Shown here in pieces: positions 48,121-55,821 of a DNA stretch of 64,000 bases (position 1 is its first letter; each line of letters opens with the position of its first letter). The notes beneath the pieces were generated by a model, which made no database searches, was not told the origin of the DNA, and was given only the letters and a program-made list of their open reading frames with translations. The stretch is from Jatrophihabitans sp964252635 (lineage in GTDB: Bacteria > Actinomycetota > Actinomycetes > Mycobacteriales > Jatrophihabitantaceae). Both the position numbers and the translations under genes were made by a program. The DNA lies in assembly GCF_964252635.1 (NCBI RefSeq), contig NZ_CAXUNP010000013.1, positions 1 through 64,000 of the forward strand, given 5' to 3'.

Positions 48121-48195
48121 CTGCGCCCGAGTGGTCAGTTGCGTGTCGAGTGGTCGCCTGCAGCTGACCATTGGGCGCAGAACCGACCACTCGGG
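48121..48195. repeat. Cluster of direct and inverted GAGTGGTC repeats before coaE
   Basis: CCCGAGTGGTC (48126-48136), CGAGTGGTC (48147-48155), an imperfect inverted copy CTGACCATTGGGCGCAG (48164-48180) and GACCACTCGGG (48185-48195). The outermost copies are perfect 11-base inverses. The cluster ends where the -35 of the coaE promoter would lie, so it could bind a regulator or fold as a cruciform. Confidence 0.6.
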
Positions 48196-48216
48196 TGTGT
48201 GGACGCGGCCGGCGAC

Positions 48217-48222
48217 TACGGT
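48217..48222 (+). promoter_or_regulatory. -10 box of coaE
   Basis: TACGGT, seven bases before the coaE ATG; leaderless start predicted. No good -35. Confidence 0.45.
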
Positions 48223-48229
48223 CACCCTC

Positions 48230-48826
48230 ATGCGCGTCGGGCTGACCGGGGGAGTGGGGTCGGGCAAGAGCACGGTGGCGCGGCTGCTGGCCGAGCACGG
48301 TGCCGTGGTGATCGACGCCGACGCCGTCGCCCGCGAGGTCATGGCCAAGGGCACCCCGAGCCTGGCGCAGGTCGTCGACGCGTTCGGCGAACACGTGCTG
48401 ACCGCGGACGGCGAGCTGGACCGTCCGGCCGTCGCCGCGCTCGTGTTCTCCGACGAGCAACGGCTGCAGCAGCTGAACGGCATCATCCACCCGCTGGTCC
48501 GCGCTCGCGTCGCCGAAGTGGTGGCCGCCACCGATCCCGACGACGTCGTCGTGCACGACGTGCCGCTGCTGGTCGAGACGAACCCGTCGGGCGACGGGTA
48601 CGACCTCGTCCTGGTCGTGCAGGCCTCGTTGGCAACCCGTCTCGCCCGCCTGGCGGAACGGGGGATGGGCGAGCAGGACGCGCGAGAGCGGATGGCCCGC
48701 CAGGCCGACGACGAGCAGCGCCGGGCCGTCGCCGACGTGGTGATCGACAACGACGGCTCGCTGGCTGATCTGCGTAGCGAGGTGGAGCGCGCCTGGGTGC
48801 GGATCGTCGCTGCGCAGGGCGGCTGA
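48230..48826 (+). CDS. coaE: Dephospho-CoA kinase
   Basis: Last step of coenzyme A synthesis, phosphorylating the 3'-OH of dephospho-CoA. 198 residues. P-loop GGVGSGKST (7-15), IDADAVAREV (about 32-41), the LxHP segment IHPLVRARV and the lid region. Actinobacterial fusions with a C-terminal GrpB domain are longer; this one is the plain kinase. The order rpsA-coaE is conserved in Mycobacterium. Confidence 0.95.
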   Translation: MRVGLTGGVGSGKSTVARLLAEHGAVVIDADAVAREVMAKGTPSLAQVVDAFGEHVLTADGELDRPAVAALVFSDEQRLQQLNGIIHPLVRARVAEVVAATDPDDVVVHDVPLLVETNPSGDGYDLVLVVQASLATRLARLAERGMGEQDARERMARQADDEQRRAVADVVIDNDGSLADLRSEVERAWVRIVAAQGG

Positions 48827-48907
48827 GGCCCCACCTGAGTTGGAGGGCGTCGAGCGCATCGGATAGAGTCGTCGATCGGCGCGCGGCACGAAAATTGTCG
48901 CGAGTCT

Positions 48908-48980
48908 GCGGACGTAGCGCAGCTGGTAGCGCATCACCTTGCCAAGGTGAGGGTCGCGGGTTCGAATCCCGTCGTCCGCT
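48908..48980 (+). tRNA. tRNA-Gly(GCC)
   Basis: Acceptor GCGGACG pairs with CGTCCGC, discriminator T. The anticodon loop TTGCCAA between TCACC and GGTGA gives GCC. T-arm GGTTCGAATCC. CCA is not encoded. First of a Gly-Cys-Val cluster. Confidence 0.96.
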
Positions 48981-49003
48981 CGAAGGCACCGTCTCGTCAG
49001 TAC

Positions 49004-49075
49004 GGCGGCGTGGCCGAGTGGCTTAGGCAAGGGCCTGCAAAGCCCTGTACGCGGGTTCGATTCCCGCCGCCGCCT
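49004..49075 (+). tRNA. tRNA-Cys(GCA)
   Basis: Acceptor GGCGGCG pairs with CGCCGCC, discriminator T. Loop CTGCAAA between AGGGC and GCCCT gives anticodon GCA. CCA not encoded. 23 bases after tRNA-Gly, so co-transcribed. Confidence 0.95.
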
Positions 49076-49111
49076 CGACAACATCACCGCCGGCAACGGC
49101 GGTGTGCATAA

Positions 49112-49186
<75 letters not shown>

Positions 49187-49221
49187 AACGCGCAGGCCGG
49201 CGGGTCCACGTTGCGCGACGT

Positions 49222-49293
49222 TCAACCCGACGGGACCAGGACCCGCAGTTCCCGTCGGGATCGCAGACCCAGCTTGGTGAAGATGTTCCGACG
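49222..49293 (-). pseudogene. Remnant of a LuxR-family HTH regulator
   Basis: On the minus strand the codons read RRNIFTKLGLRSRRELRVL and then a stop at 49222-49224. This is the last helix pair of a LuxR-type HTH (consensus RNIFxKLGVxSRxEL). Upstream the frame loses similarity at once and meets a stop at 49333, and there is no start codon. It is therefore a decayed C-terminal fragment left beside the tRNA cluster, a common insertion hotspot. Nothing else was seen in 49187-49433. Confidence 0.55.
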
Positions 49294-49433
49294 ACGGGAC
49301 TCCCGTCGGGCTCGCCCAGGACTACGCACTGGTCAAGGGTTCTTCGCGGGACGGCTAGGAGCTGTGGTTGCGCGACCTGCTGACCAACACCCTCGGCGGA
49401 TCCGCTGCCGCAGCGGCGCCCTCGCACGCCGTC

Positions 49434-50417
49434 TCAGGTCGTGACGACGATCTTGCGGCCGGCGTACAGGCCCTGGTCGAAACGCCGGTGTGCCTCGACC
49501 ACGTCGTCGAATCCGAAAACCGTATCGACGGCCGGTTGCAGGGCGCCGAGCCGCACGCCGGCGGCCATGAACGCCGCGGTGCGTGTCAGCTCCGGCCCGT
49601 CCAGCAGGTGGTCCCAGCCGCGATAGTTCAGCACCGTCGACGGCGAGTCGACCGGCTGCGGGGTGGGACGTGGGTCGAGGAATCCCCCGGCCACGAGAAC
49701 ACCGCCCGGGCGTGCGGCCCTCAGCAGGTCCTGCTGACCAGGACCACTGATGAGATCGAACACGACGTCCGCGCCCTCACTGCCGGTGAGACGACGGGTC
49801 TCGTCGACAACGTTCTCCGCGTCCGTGGCGATGACCGCCGTCGCGCCGGCGGAGAGCAACTCGTCGATTCTCTCGGCGCTGCGTGTCACGGCAATGGGCA
49901 CAGCACCGATCTCGTTGGCGATCTGCATCGCCATCCGGCCGACGGCACCCGACGCCCCGGCGACGAGGACGTGGTCGGCGGGTCGCAGCCCCGCCATCTC
50001 GATCAACGACCCGTAGGCCGTCGCGAAGGCGACCCAGATCGACGCCGCGTGGGGGACGTCGAGCCCTGCCGGGCGGGGGATCACCGCGGTGGCGGGTAGC
50101 GTGACGTGCTGCGCGTACGCACCCCTGACCGCGGAGTCGGGCAACGCCGCGACGATGACCGCGTCGCCGACCCGCAACGTCGAGACCTCAGCACCGACCG
50201 CGTCGACGATGCCGGTGCCCTCGATACCCAGCCGGGCGTGCGGCAGCGGCACCGGCGCGGGGGAGCGTCCCGAGCGCATCATGGCGTCGAGCGGGTTGAC
50301 GGCGAACGCCTCGAGGCGCACGCGGACCTCGTGCTCGGCGGGCTCCGGCTCGGATTCGCCGACGATGTGCAGGACCTCGGGCCCGCCGAACTCGTCGAAG
50401 ACGACGACCTTGGACAT
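49434..50417 (-). CDS. Zinc-free quinone oxidoreductase (MDR family)
   Basis: 327 residues of the medium-chain reductase superfamily without zinc ligands: GroES-like N-terminus (SKVVVFDEFGGPEVL), NADP motif VAGASGAVGRMAMQIA, end GRKIVVTT. ATG is preceded by GAGGAG. Divergent from an HxlR regulator with a palindrome between them, so it is probably its target and responds to quinones, aldehydes or diamide-like stress. Confidence 0.9.
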   Translation of the reverse strand: MSKVVVFDEFGGPEVLHIVGESEPEPAEHEVRVRLEAFAVNPLDAMMRSGRSPAPVPLPHARLGIEGTGIVDAVGAEVSTLRVGDAVIVAALPDSAVRGAYAQHVTLPATAVIPRPAGLDVPHAASIWVAFATAYGSLIEMAGLRPADHVLVAGASGAVGRMAMQIANEIGAVPIAVTRSAERIDELLSAGATAVIATDAENVVDETRRLTGSEGADVVFDLISGPGQQDLLRAARPGGVLVAGGFLDPRPTPQPVDSPSTVLNYRGWDHLLDGPELTRTAAFMAAGVRLGALQPAVDTVFGFDDVVEAHRRFDQGLYAGRKIVVTT

Positions 50418-50429
50418 GCTGTCTCCTCG

Positions 50430-50489
50430 TACCGATCGCAGTGGTCTGATCCGATTCCACGCTAGGTCGCTGCTCGTTACCGATCGGTA
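50430..50489. promoter_or_regulatory. Putative HxlR operator
   Basis: A perfect 12-base palindrome TACCGATCGGTA (50478-50489) next to the hxlR start and a second half-copy TACCGATCG (50430-50438) next to the reductase start, in the 82-base divergent spacer. This fits one dimer site and one weaker site of the adjacent regulator. Confidence 0.55.
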
Positions 50490-50499
50490 CCTTGAAGCC

Positions 50500-50853
50500 A
50501 TGCAGAATGCGTCCGGAACGGCCTTCCTCGCCGACTGCCCAACGCGCCTGGCCGTCGAGATCATCGCCGACAAGTGGGCCGTTCTCGTGCTGTTCGGGCT
50601 CGGCCAACAGCCACGCCGTCACGGGGAACTCGTCGAGCTCATCGGTGGCATCTCGCGCAAGGTCCTCACCCAGACCCTGCGCCGGCTGCAGCAGTACGGC
50701 CTCGTCGAGCACCGCGAGCAGGACGGGCGGTACTCCGACTACCACCTCACCGATCTGGGCCGCACCCTCATCGAACCGATCGAGACGCTGACGACGTGGG
50801 CACGCGATCACGGTGCTGCGATCGCCTCCTTCCAGGAGACGCATGGCTGGTGA
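50500..50853 (+). CDS. HxlR family transcriptional regulator
   Basis: 117-residue winged-helix regulator. The family signature CPTRLAVEIIADKWAVLVLF includes the single N-terminal cysteine (C13) that senses reactive electrophiles in HypR/QorR-type members; GGISRKVLTQTLRRLQQYGL is the recognition helix and EHREQDGRY the wing. ATG 50500 has weak SD. Overlaps the SDR gene by 11 bases and is divergent from a quinone reductase. Confidence 0.9.
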   Translation: MQNASGTAFLADCPTRLAVEIIADKWAVLVLFGLGQQPRRHGELVELIGGISRKVLTQTLRRLQQYGLVEHREQDGRYSDYHLTDLGRTLIEPIETLTTWARDHGAAIASFQETHGW

Positions 50854-51586
50854 CGGCGCCGTGGCACTCGTGACCGGTTCGACGTCGGGCATCGGTGCGG
50901 GCGTGGCCCGGCGCCTGGCCGCCGCGGGGTACCGGGTCATCGTGCACTCGAGGTCGTCGACGGAGGCCGGCCGTGCCCTGGCGGAGGACATCGGCGACGC
51001 CCACTACGTCCAGGCCGACCTGGCCGTCGACGCCGACCGCAGCCGGCTGGTCAACGACGCCGTCGCGGTGTGGGGCCGCCTCGATGTGCTGATCAACAAT
51101 GCCGGTATCAGCCACGTCATCCCGCACCAGGAGCTGGCGGCCGCCACCCCCGACGTCTGGCACGCCCTCTACGAGGTCAACGTCATCGCACCGTTCCGGC
51201 TGATCACTGCGGCCGAACCGTTCCTGCGTGCGGCCGCGCGGGACGGTCGTAGCGCGGCGGTGGTCAACATCGGGTCGCATGCCGGCGTCCGGCCGAAGGG
51301 CGCGTCCATTCCCTACGCCGCGAGCAAGGCCGCCCTGACCCACGTCACCAAGCTGCTCGCGGTGTCCCTCGCGCCCGGGATCCGGGTCAACGCCGTCGCT
51401 CCCGGCCTGGTCGACACACCGCTCACCGCGGACTGGCTCGACGCCCAGGAGCTGTGGCGGGTCCGCTCGCCGATGCGCCGCCCGGCCACGCCCGACGACG
51501 TGGCCGAGATGGTGCTCGCGCTCGTCGGATCGGACTACGTCACGGGCGAGGTGCTGGTCGTCGACGGCGGCCTCAACCTCACGTGA
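50843..51586 (+). CDS. SDR family oxidoreductase
   Basis: Classical short-chain dehydrogenase, 247 residues: TGSTSGIG (11-18), NNAG (85-88), S145, Y158 and K162 (YAASK), and VNAVAPGLVDTPLT. ATG follows AGGAG by five bases; a GTG at 50813 in frame is less likely. Co-transcribed with the HxlR regulator. Substrate not predictable; FabG-like or sugar dehydrogenases are alternatives. Confidence 0.9.
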   Translation: MAGDGAVALVTGSTSGIGAGVARRLAAAGYRVIVHSRSSTEAGRALAEDIGDAHYVQADLAVDADRSRLVNDAVAVWGRLDVLINNAGISHVIPHQELAAATPDVWHALYEVNVIAPFRLITAAEPFLRAAARDGRSAAVVNIGSHAGVRPKGASIPYAASKAALTHVTKLLAVSLAPGIRVNAVAPGLVDTPLTADWLDAQELWRVRSPMRRPATPDDVAEMVLALVGSDYVTGEVLVVDGGLNLT

Positions 51587-51602
51587 GCGGGCCGGACCGG
51601 CC

Positions 51603-51608
51603 TAGGGT
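51603..51608 (+). promoter_or_regulatory. -10 box of the epoxide hydrolase gene
   Basis: TAGGGT six bases before the ATG at 51615; leaderless start predicted, so this gene may be expressed independently of the SDR gene 28 bases upstream. Confidence 0.45.
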
Positions 51609-51614
51609 TCGCCC

Positions 51615-52775
51615 ATGACCGAACCGTCGACCGACACCGCGGTGCCCCCGATGTTCAGCGTGCCGGACGCGCAGCTCGAGGACTTGCACCGGCGCCTCGC
51701 GTCCACGAAGTGGCCGGCCCGGTGGCCGGACCGCCGGCCCGGCGACTGGACCGCCGGGGCACCGGCGGACGAGGTGAGCAGGCTGACTGATCGCTGGCAA
51801 CACGGCTACGACTGGCGACGGGTCGAGCGCGAGCTCAATGCGCTGCCGTGGGGCCACGTCGATCTGGACGGGGCAAGCATCTCCTACCTGCACTTCCGGG
51901 CCGAGGACGCCGACGCCCTACCCATCGCCCTGACGAACGGGTGGCCCAGCAGCTTCGCGGAACTGGTCGGCCTCGCCCGTGCGCTGTCGCAACCCGCCGC
52001 GGGCACCGAGGACAACCGCCCCGGCTTCCACGTCGTCGTCCCGTGCCTGCCGGGTTTCCCGGGAAGCGACCAGTCACCGGCTTTCCCCGCGGCCGTCCCG
52101 ACGCACGAGCTCTGGCACCGACTCATGAGCAAGCACCTCGGCTACCGCCGCTACGGCGCGCACGGCGGCGATCTCGGCGCAGGGACGACGTCGCTGCTCG
52201 GCCAGCACCATCCCGAACACGTCGTCGGTATCCACCTGACGTCCGTCGCGGACCCGGCCGCCTACGACACGTCGACCCTGACCGCGGACGAACGGGCCTA
52301 CCTCGCCGATGCCGCCCGATGGGTACGGGACGAGGGTGCCTACGAGCACCAGCAGATGACGCGTCCGGAGACGTTGAGCTACGGGCTGTCCGACTCGCCA
52401 GTCGGGTTGCTCGCGTGGATCGTCGAGAAGTACTTCGCCTGGTCCGACAACGACGGAACCCTGGCGTCGGTGTTCACCGACGACGACATCCTCACCCAGG
52501 CGTCGCTCTACTGGTTCACGAACTGCATCGCGACCTCGTTCCGGCCCTACTTCGAACACGCTCAGGGCCACGCGCCCCGTGTCGATCGCGTCGAGGTGCC
52601 CACAGCGGTTGCGGTGTTCCCGAAGGACCTCACGCGGCCGCCCCGCAGCTGGGTCGAACGCACCTACCGGGTCGAGCGGTACACCGTCATGCCGCGCGGC
52701 GGGCACTTCGCGGCCCACGAGGTTCCGGACCTGCTCGCCCGGGACCTGGCCGCGTTCTTCGCCGGGCGGAGCTGA
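51615..52775 (+). CDS. Epoxide hydrolase (alpha/beta fold with EHN domain)
   Basis: 386 residues. N-terminal EHN segment (FSVPDAQLEDLHRRLASTKW), oxyanion loop NGWPSS (109-114), nucleophile D186 in AHGGDLGAG and base H364 in RGGHFAAHE. This matches microsomal-type epoxide hydrolases that open epoxides to diols. It follows the SDR closely, suggesting a small detoxification or catabolic group. Confidence 0.92.
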   Translation: MTEPSTDTAVPPMFSVPDAQLEDLHRRLASTKWPARWPDRRPGDWTAGAPADEVSRLTDRWQHGYDWRRVERELNALPWGHVDLDGASISYLHFRAEDADALPIALTNGWPSSFAELVGLARALSQPAAGTEDNRPGFHVVVPCLPGFPGSDQSPAFPAAVPTHELWHRLMSKHLGYRRYGAHGGDLGAGTTSLLGQHHPEHVVGIHLTSVADPAAYDTSTLTADERAYLADAARWVRDEGAYEHQQMTRPETLSYGLSDSPVGLLAWIVEKYFAWSDNDGTLASVFTDDDILTQASLYWFTNCIATSFRPYFEHAQGHAPRVDRVEVPTAVAVFPKDLTRPPRSWVERTYRVERYTVMPRGGHFAAHEVPDLLARDLAAFFAGRS

Positions 52776-52835
52776 CCACGACCGGTCGTACAGCGGACCG
52801 GTCCTCGCGGCGGGGCCGGTTCCCGAGGCGGTCGA

Positions 52836-53795
52836 TCAGCCTCGTCGACCGACGACCGGGTTGAGTGCGGTCGCGGCCGGTCCGTTCGGGACGGCGCCGG
52901 GCAGGAACTCCTGCCACGTACCGCTGATCATGGTGGGGGAGGCGACGACCCGCGCGCCGTCGGCGAAGTAGGTCGTGGCCAGCGCGCGCCGCGGCTGGGT
53001 GGTGTTGTTGCGGCCGGCGGTGTGGAAGCACGTTGCGCCGTGGAAGCTGACCTCGCCGACGGCGTAGGGACCGTCCTCGACCTGCACGCCCGCTGCTGCG
53101 AAGCGCGCCGACACGGCCTCGTCGTAGCTGGTGCCGGCCCGGTCGAACACGAGGCCGTCGAGCAGCGGCCGCAGGTCGGCGCCACGCGCGAACGACAACG
53201 GGCCCATCGCGGCCGGGATCGCCGACATCGGCATCCACGCGGTGACCGCGGACAGGGTGGCCAGCGGGAAGTGCTCGGCGTCGTGGTGCCACGGCGTGCG
53301 GCCGCAGCCGGGTTCTTTCGACAGCGCGTTGTCGTGGTAGATCCGCACGTCGGTGTCGAGCAGGGCGGCCGCGATCGCGCCCAGACGGGACGACAGCGCA
53401 ACCTCGCGCATCAGCGGGTCGTGCTGCCACATCTGCTCGAGCGCGGTGAACCGCCCCGCGGTGTCGTCGCCGTGCTCAGCCGTCAGGAGCTCCGCGAGAC
53501 GGTCGGCCAACCGCCGCACGACGCCGGGGGTCAGCACGCCCGGCAGCTTGACGAACGACTGCTCGCGGAAGTGCTGCACGTCCTCAGGTGTGAGCTCGTA
53601 CGCCGTGTCGAGCAGGACGGCCACTTCGGCGTCGTCGGCCGGCGGAACGTCAGGCAGCCCCGGCCCGTCGACGAGCGGTGTCGCTGCGTCGTTCGAGGCG
53701 AGGCTGACGTACCAGTCCCACCACTGCTGGTCGTCGCCCGCCCAGTCCTGCTCGAGCGCGCCGTCGCGGTTGGCCTCGGGCAGCAGCGGGTTCAC
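52836..53795 (-). CDS. Phytanoyl-CoA dioxygenase-like Fe(II)/2-oxoglutarate oxygenase
   Basis: 319 residues. Iron ligands H170 and D172 (WHHD) with H258, and the 2-oxoglutarate arginine R269 spaced 11 residues later as in PhyH. Members hydroxylate lipids or natural products. The GTG overlaps the methyltransferase stop as GTGA. Convergent with the epoxide hydrolase across a 60-base gap that contains GACCGGTC palindromes but no clear terminator. Confidence 0.9.
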   Translation of the reverse strand: MNPLLPEANRDGALEQDWAGDDQQWWDWYVSLASNDAATPLVDGPGLPDVPPADDAEVAVLLDTAYELTPEDVQHFREQSFVKLPGVLTPGVVRRLADRLAELLTAEHGDDTAGRFTALEQMWQHDPLMREVALSSRLGAIAAALLDTDVRIYHDNALSKEPGCGRTPWHHDAEHFPLATLSAVTAWMPMSAIPAAMGPLSFARGADLRPLLDGLVFDRAGTSYDEAVSARFAAAGVQVEDGPYAVGEVSFHGATCFHTAGRNNTTQPRRALATTYFADGARVVASPTMISGTWQEFLPGAVPNGPAATALNPVVGRRG

Positions 53796-54667
53796 AGCCA
53801 CAGCAACATCACCTCGTGGTCGAAGGAGTACGCGCCGGACGCGTCGCGGCAACCGGCGAGGTAGTCGCCGAGCACCGGGGCTGCTTCCATCTCCTCCAGC
53901 GAGGTCGTGTCGTCGAACGCGCAGCGCTGCAGGAAGCCCTCGGCGACGGAACGGTCGGCCGTGCCGGACGTGTAGGTGATGACCTGGGTGCGAACCCTCG
54001 CGCCGGCCGACTCGAGCGCATCGCGTACCTGCTCGGCGCTCGTGTAGGGCGTCTCGTCCCGGACGCCGGCGCGGAAGGCGTCGTAGAAGGCCAGGTAGTG
54101 CGAGCGCGCGGTGGCCTGGGCGACCAGGCCGAGGCCGCCGGGACGCAGCGCCGCGACGAACCGCGCGGCCGCGTCGCCCAGCTCGTCCGGGCGCAGGGCG
54201 TACAGCGCGTGGGTAGCCCAGACCACGTCGTAGGGCTCGGTGTCGGTCGGCAGCGCCTGCAGGGTGATCGCGAACTCCTCGGCGGCGCGGAACGGCGGCC
54301 GCAGCTGCGCCCGTGCCTCGGCGATGCTGAACGTCGACGGGTCGAGCAGGTCGTACGCCAGCTCGGGCAGGTCGGCGATGTCGGTATAGGTCGTCAACGC
54401 CGTCGGGAACTTCCCCGATCCGCAGGCGACGTCGAGCAGCCGCCAGCCGTCGTGTGCGACGGCGCCGAGGGTGGCCGGCCAGTCCGCGGCGAGGGCGAGC
54501 TGGTGGTAGTCCTCGGTGGCGAGTGCGTAGAACGCTTCCATCTCGGCGCGACCGGCCTCGCTCCAGTGCTCGAGACTGCGCTGCGCGGTGTCCCCGGGTC
54601 GCCCAGGTTGCCCAGGTTGCGCGGTGTCGCCCGTGGTTCGGGATGCGGGTGCGGCGTCAGAGGTCAT
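53792..54667 (-). CDS. SAM-dependent methyltransferase
   Basis: 291 residues. N-terminal ~30 residues are a Gln/Pro/Gly repeat (QPGQPGRPGDTAQ); the fold begins with LLDVACGSGKFPTAL (motif I) and has THALYALRPDEL and LRPGGLGLVAQ. ATG follows AAAGGG. Translationally coupled to the PhyH-like oxygenase, so both likely act on the same small molecule. Divergent from a second methyltransferase. Confidence 0.87.
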   Translation of the reverse strand: MTSDAAPASRTTGDTAQPGQPGRPGDTAQRSLEHWSEAGRAEMEAFYALATEDYHQLALAADWPATLGAVAHDGWRLLDVACGSGKFPTALTTYTDIADLPELAYDLLDPSTFSIAEARAQLRPPFRAAEEFAITLQALPTDTEPYDVVWATHALYALRPDELGDAAARFVAALRPGGLGLVAQATARSHYLAFYDAFRAGVRDETPYTSAEQVRDALESAGARVRTQVITYTSGTADRSVAEGFLQRCAFDDTTSLEEMEAAPVLGDYLAGCRDASGAYSFDHEVMLLWL

Positions 54668-54854
54668 GGTGCCCTTTCGGTGCAGCCGCAGCCGTCGCAG
54701 GTTTCGATCGGCATGAATCGTCGGCATGGGTCGCGGTGCCCCGACGATGCGATGGGACCGATCCGAGAGACGTGGCTAGATTGAGTCTAGGTCGCGCGGC
54801 TTCAAATCCAAGCCCGCTCGATCCGTGCGGGCCGCGCCGGCCTCGAGGGGACGC

Positions 54855-55673
54855 ATGAGCCGCACCGTCGTCGTCACCGCTGTCGATCGCCTGCGGGACG
54901 AGCTGCGCGACCGCCCGCCCCTGGAGGCGCTCGAGCCGTCCGAGTACGCGACCACCCACGCGCTGTTCGAGGCCCGCTCGGATCAGCGCGCAAACCTCAC
55001 GAGCTGGGTGGTCCGGCACGTGGCGGCCCGGGCCACGTCGGCCAGTCGGGTGCTCTCCCTGGGCTGCGGTGACGGATCGGTGGACGTGCAGGTCGCCGCC
55101 GCACTCGCGGCGTTCGGGCGCCCCGTCGACTACGTCGGGGTCGAGCCACACGCCCCGAGCGGCCGCGTGTTCCGCGACCGCCTGGAGGACCTGGCCACCG
55201 CGCGTCCCACGCTGGTGACCGACACCTTCGCGCAGGCCCGCCCCGCAGGCCTGTTCGACGTCGTGCTCGCCGTGCACTCGCTGTACTACGTCGACGATCT
55301 CGCGAGCACGGTGCGCCGGGCGCACTCGCTGCTTACGCCCGGCGGCGAGCTGGTCATCCTGCACGCACCGCGCGAGCCGTTGAACACCCTGGTCCCGATT
55401 CTGTGTCCCGGGCGCCGGCAACCGTTCTCCGACCAGCTCCTGCGGCTGACCCGCGCGGAGTGGCGACCGACGGTCACCCGGATCGACGCCCGCTTGGACC
55501 TCACGGCCTCCGGCGATCCCGAGGTGGACCGTCAGCTGCTGGAGTTCACCGTCCAGGCCCGGCTGCCCGACAGGCTGCTGCCGCTGGTCCGTGACGCGCT
55601 GGCCGACCACACGCTGCCCGGACCGGGCACGGTCCTGCCCCATCCGGTCGACGCGTTCGTGATCGCGCGCTGA
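54855..55673 (+). CDS. SAM-dependent methyltransferase (histamine-methyltransferase-like)
   Basis: 272 residues with motif I VLSLGCGDGSVDVQVA, VDYVGVEPHAPSG and LYYVDDLASTV. The layout, with an N-terminal alpha segment (YATTHALFEARSD) before motif I, resembles histamine N-methyltransferase-type enzymes, but similarity is distant. ATG follows GAGGGG. Divergent from the methyltransferase/oxygenase pair and may belong to the same pathway. Confidence 0.82.
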   Translation: MSRTVVVTAVDRLRDELRDRPPLEALEPSEYATTHALFEARSDQRANLTSWVVRHVAARATSASRVLSLGCGDGSVDVQVAAALAAFGRPVDYVGVEPHAPSGRVFRDRLEDLATARPTLVTDTFAQARPAGLFDVVLAVHSLYYVDDLASTVRRAHSLLTPGGELVILHAPREPLNTLVPILCPGRRQPFSDQLLRLTRAEWRPTVTRIDARLDLTASGDPEVDRQLLEFTVQARLPDRLLPLVRDALADHTLPGPGTVLPHPVDAFVIAR

Positions 55674-55821
55674 TCGCTTCGCCCCAACCCGACCTGCAGA
55701 CGATCAGTTCCGGTCATTTCTTGACAACTCTGGTCATAGCGGCTTCGGTATGGACGGGTGACCGGTGGGCATCGGCCTGCCCACCCGCGGCAGCGACGCC
55801 GCACGACGTCAGGAGCAGAGC

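Noticed and set aside
49226..49310. Repeated CCCGTCGGG copies, considered as a CRISPR-like or mobile-element end
   Set aside because: Only three short GC-rich copies with irregular spacing; best explained as a small hairpin after the tRNA genes plus chance.
52776..52835. Palindromic GACCGGTC pair as a terminator between epoxide hydrolase and PhyH genes
   Set aside because: The arms are short self-palindromes that fold in several competing ways; not strong enough to call.
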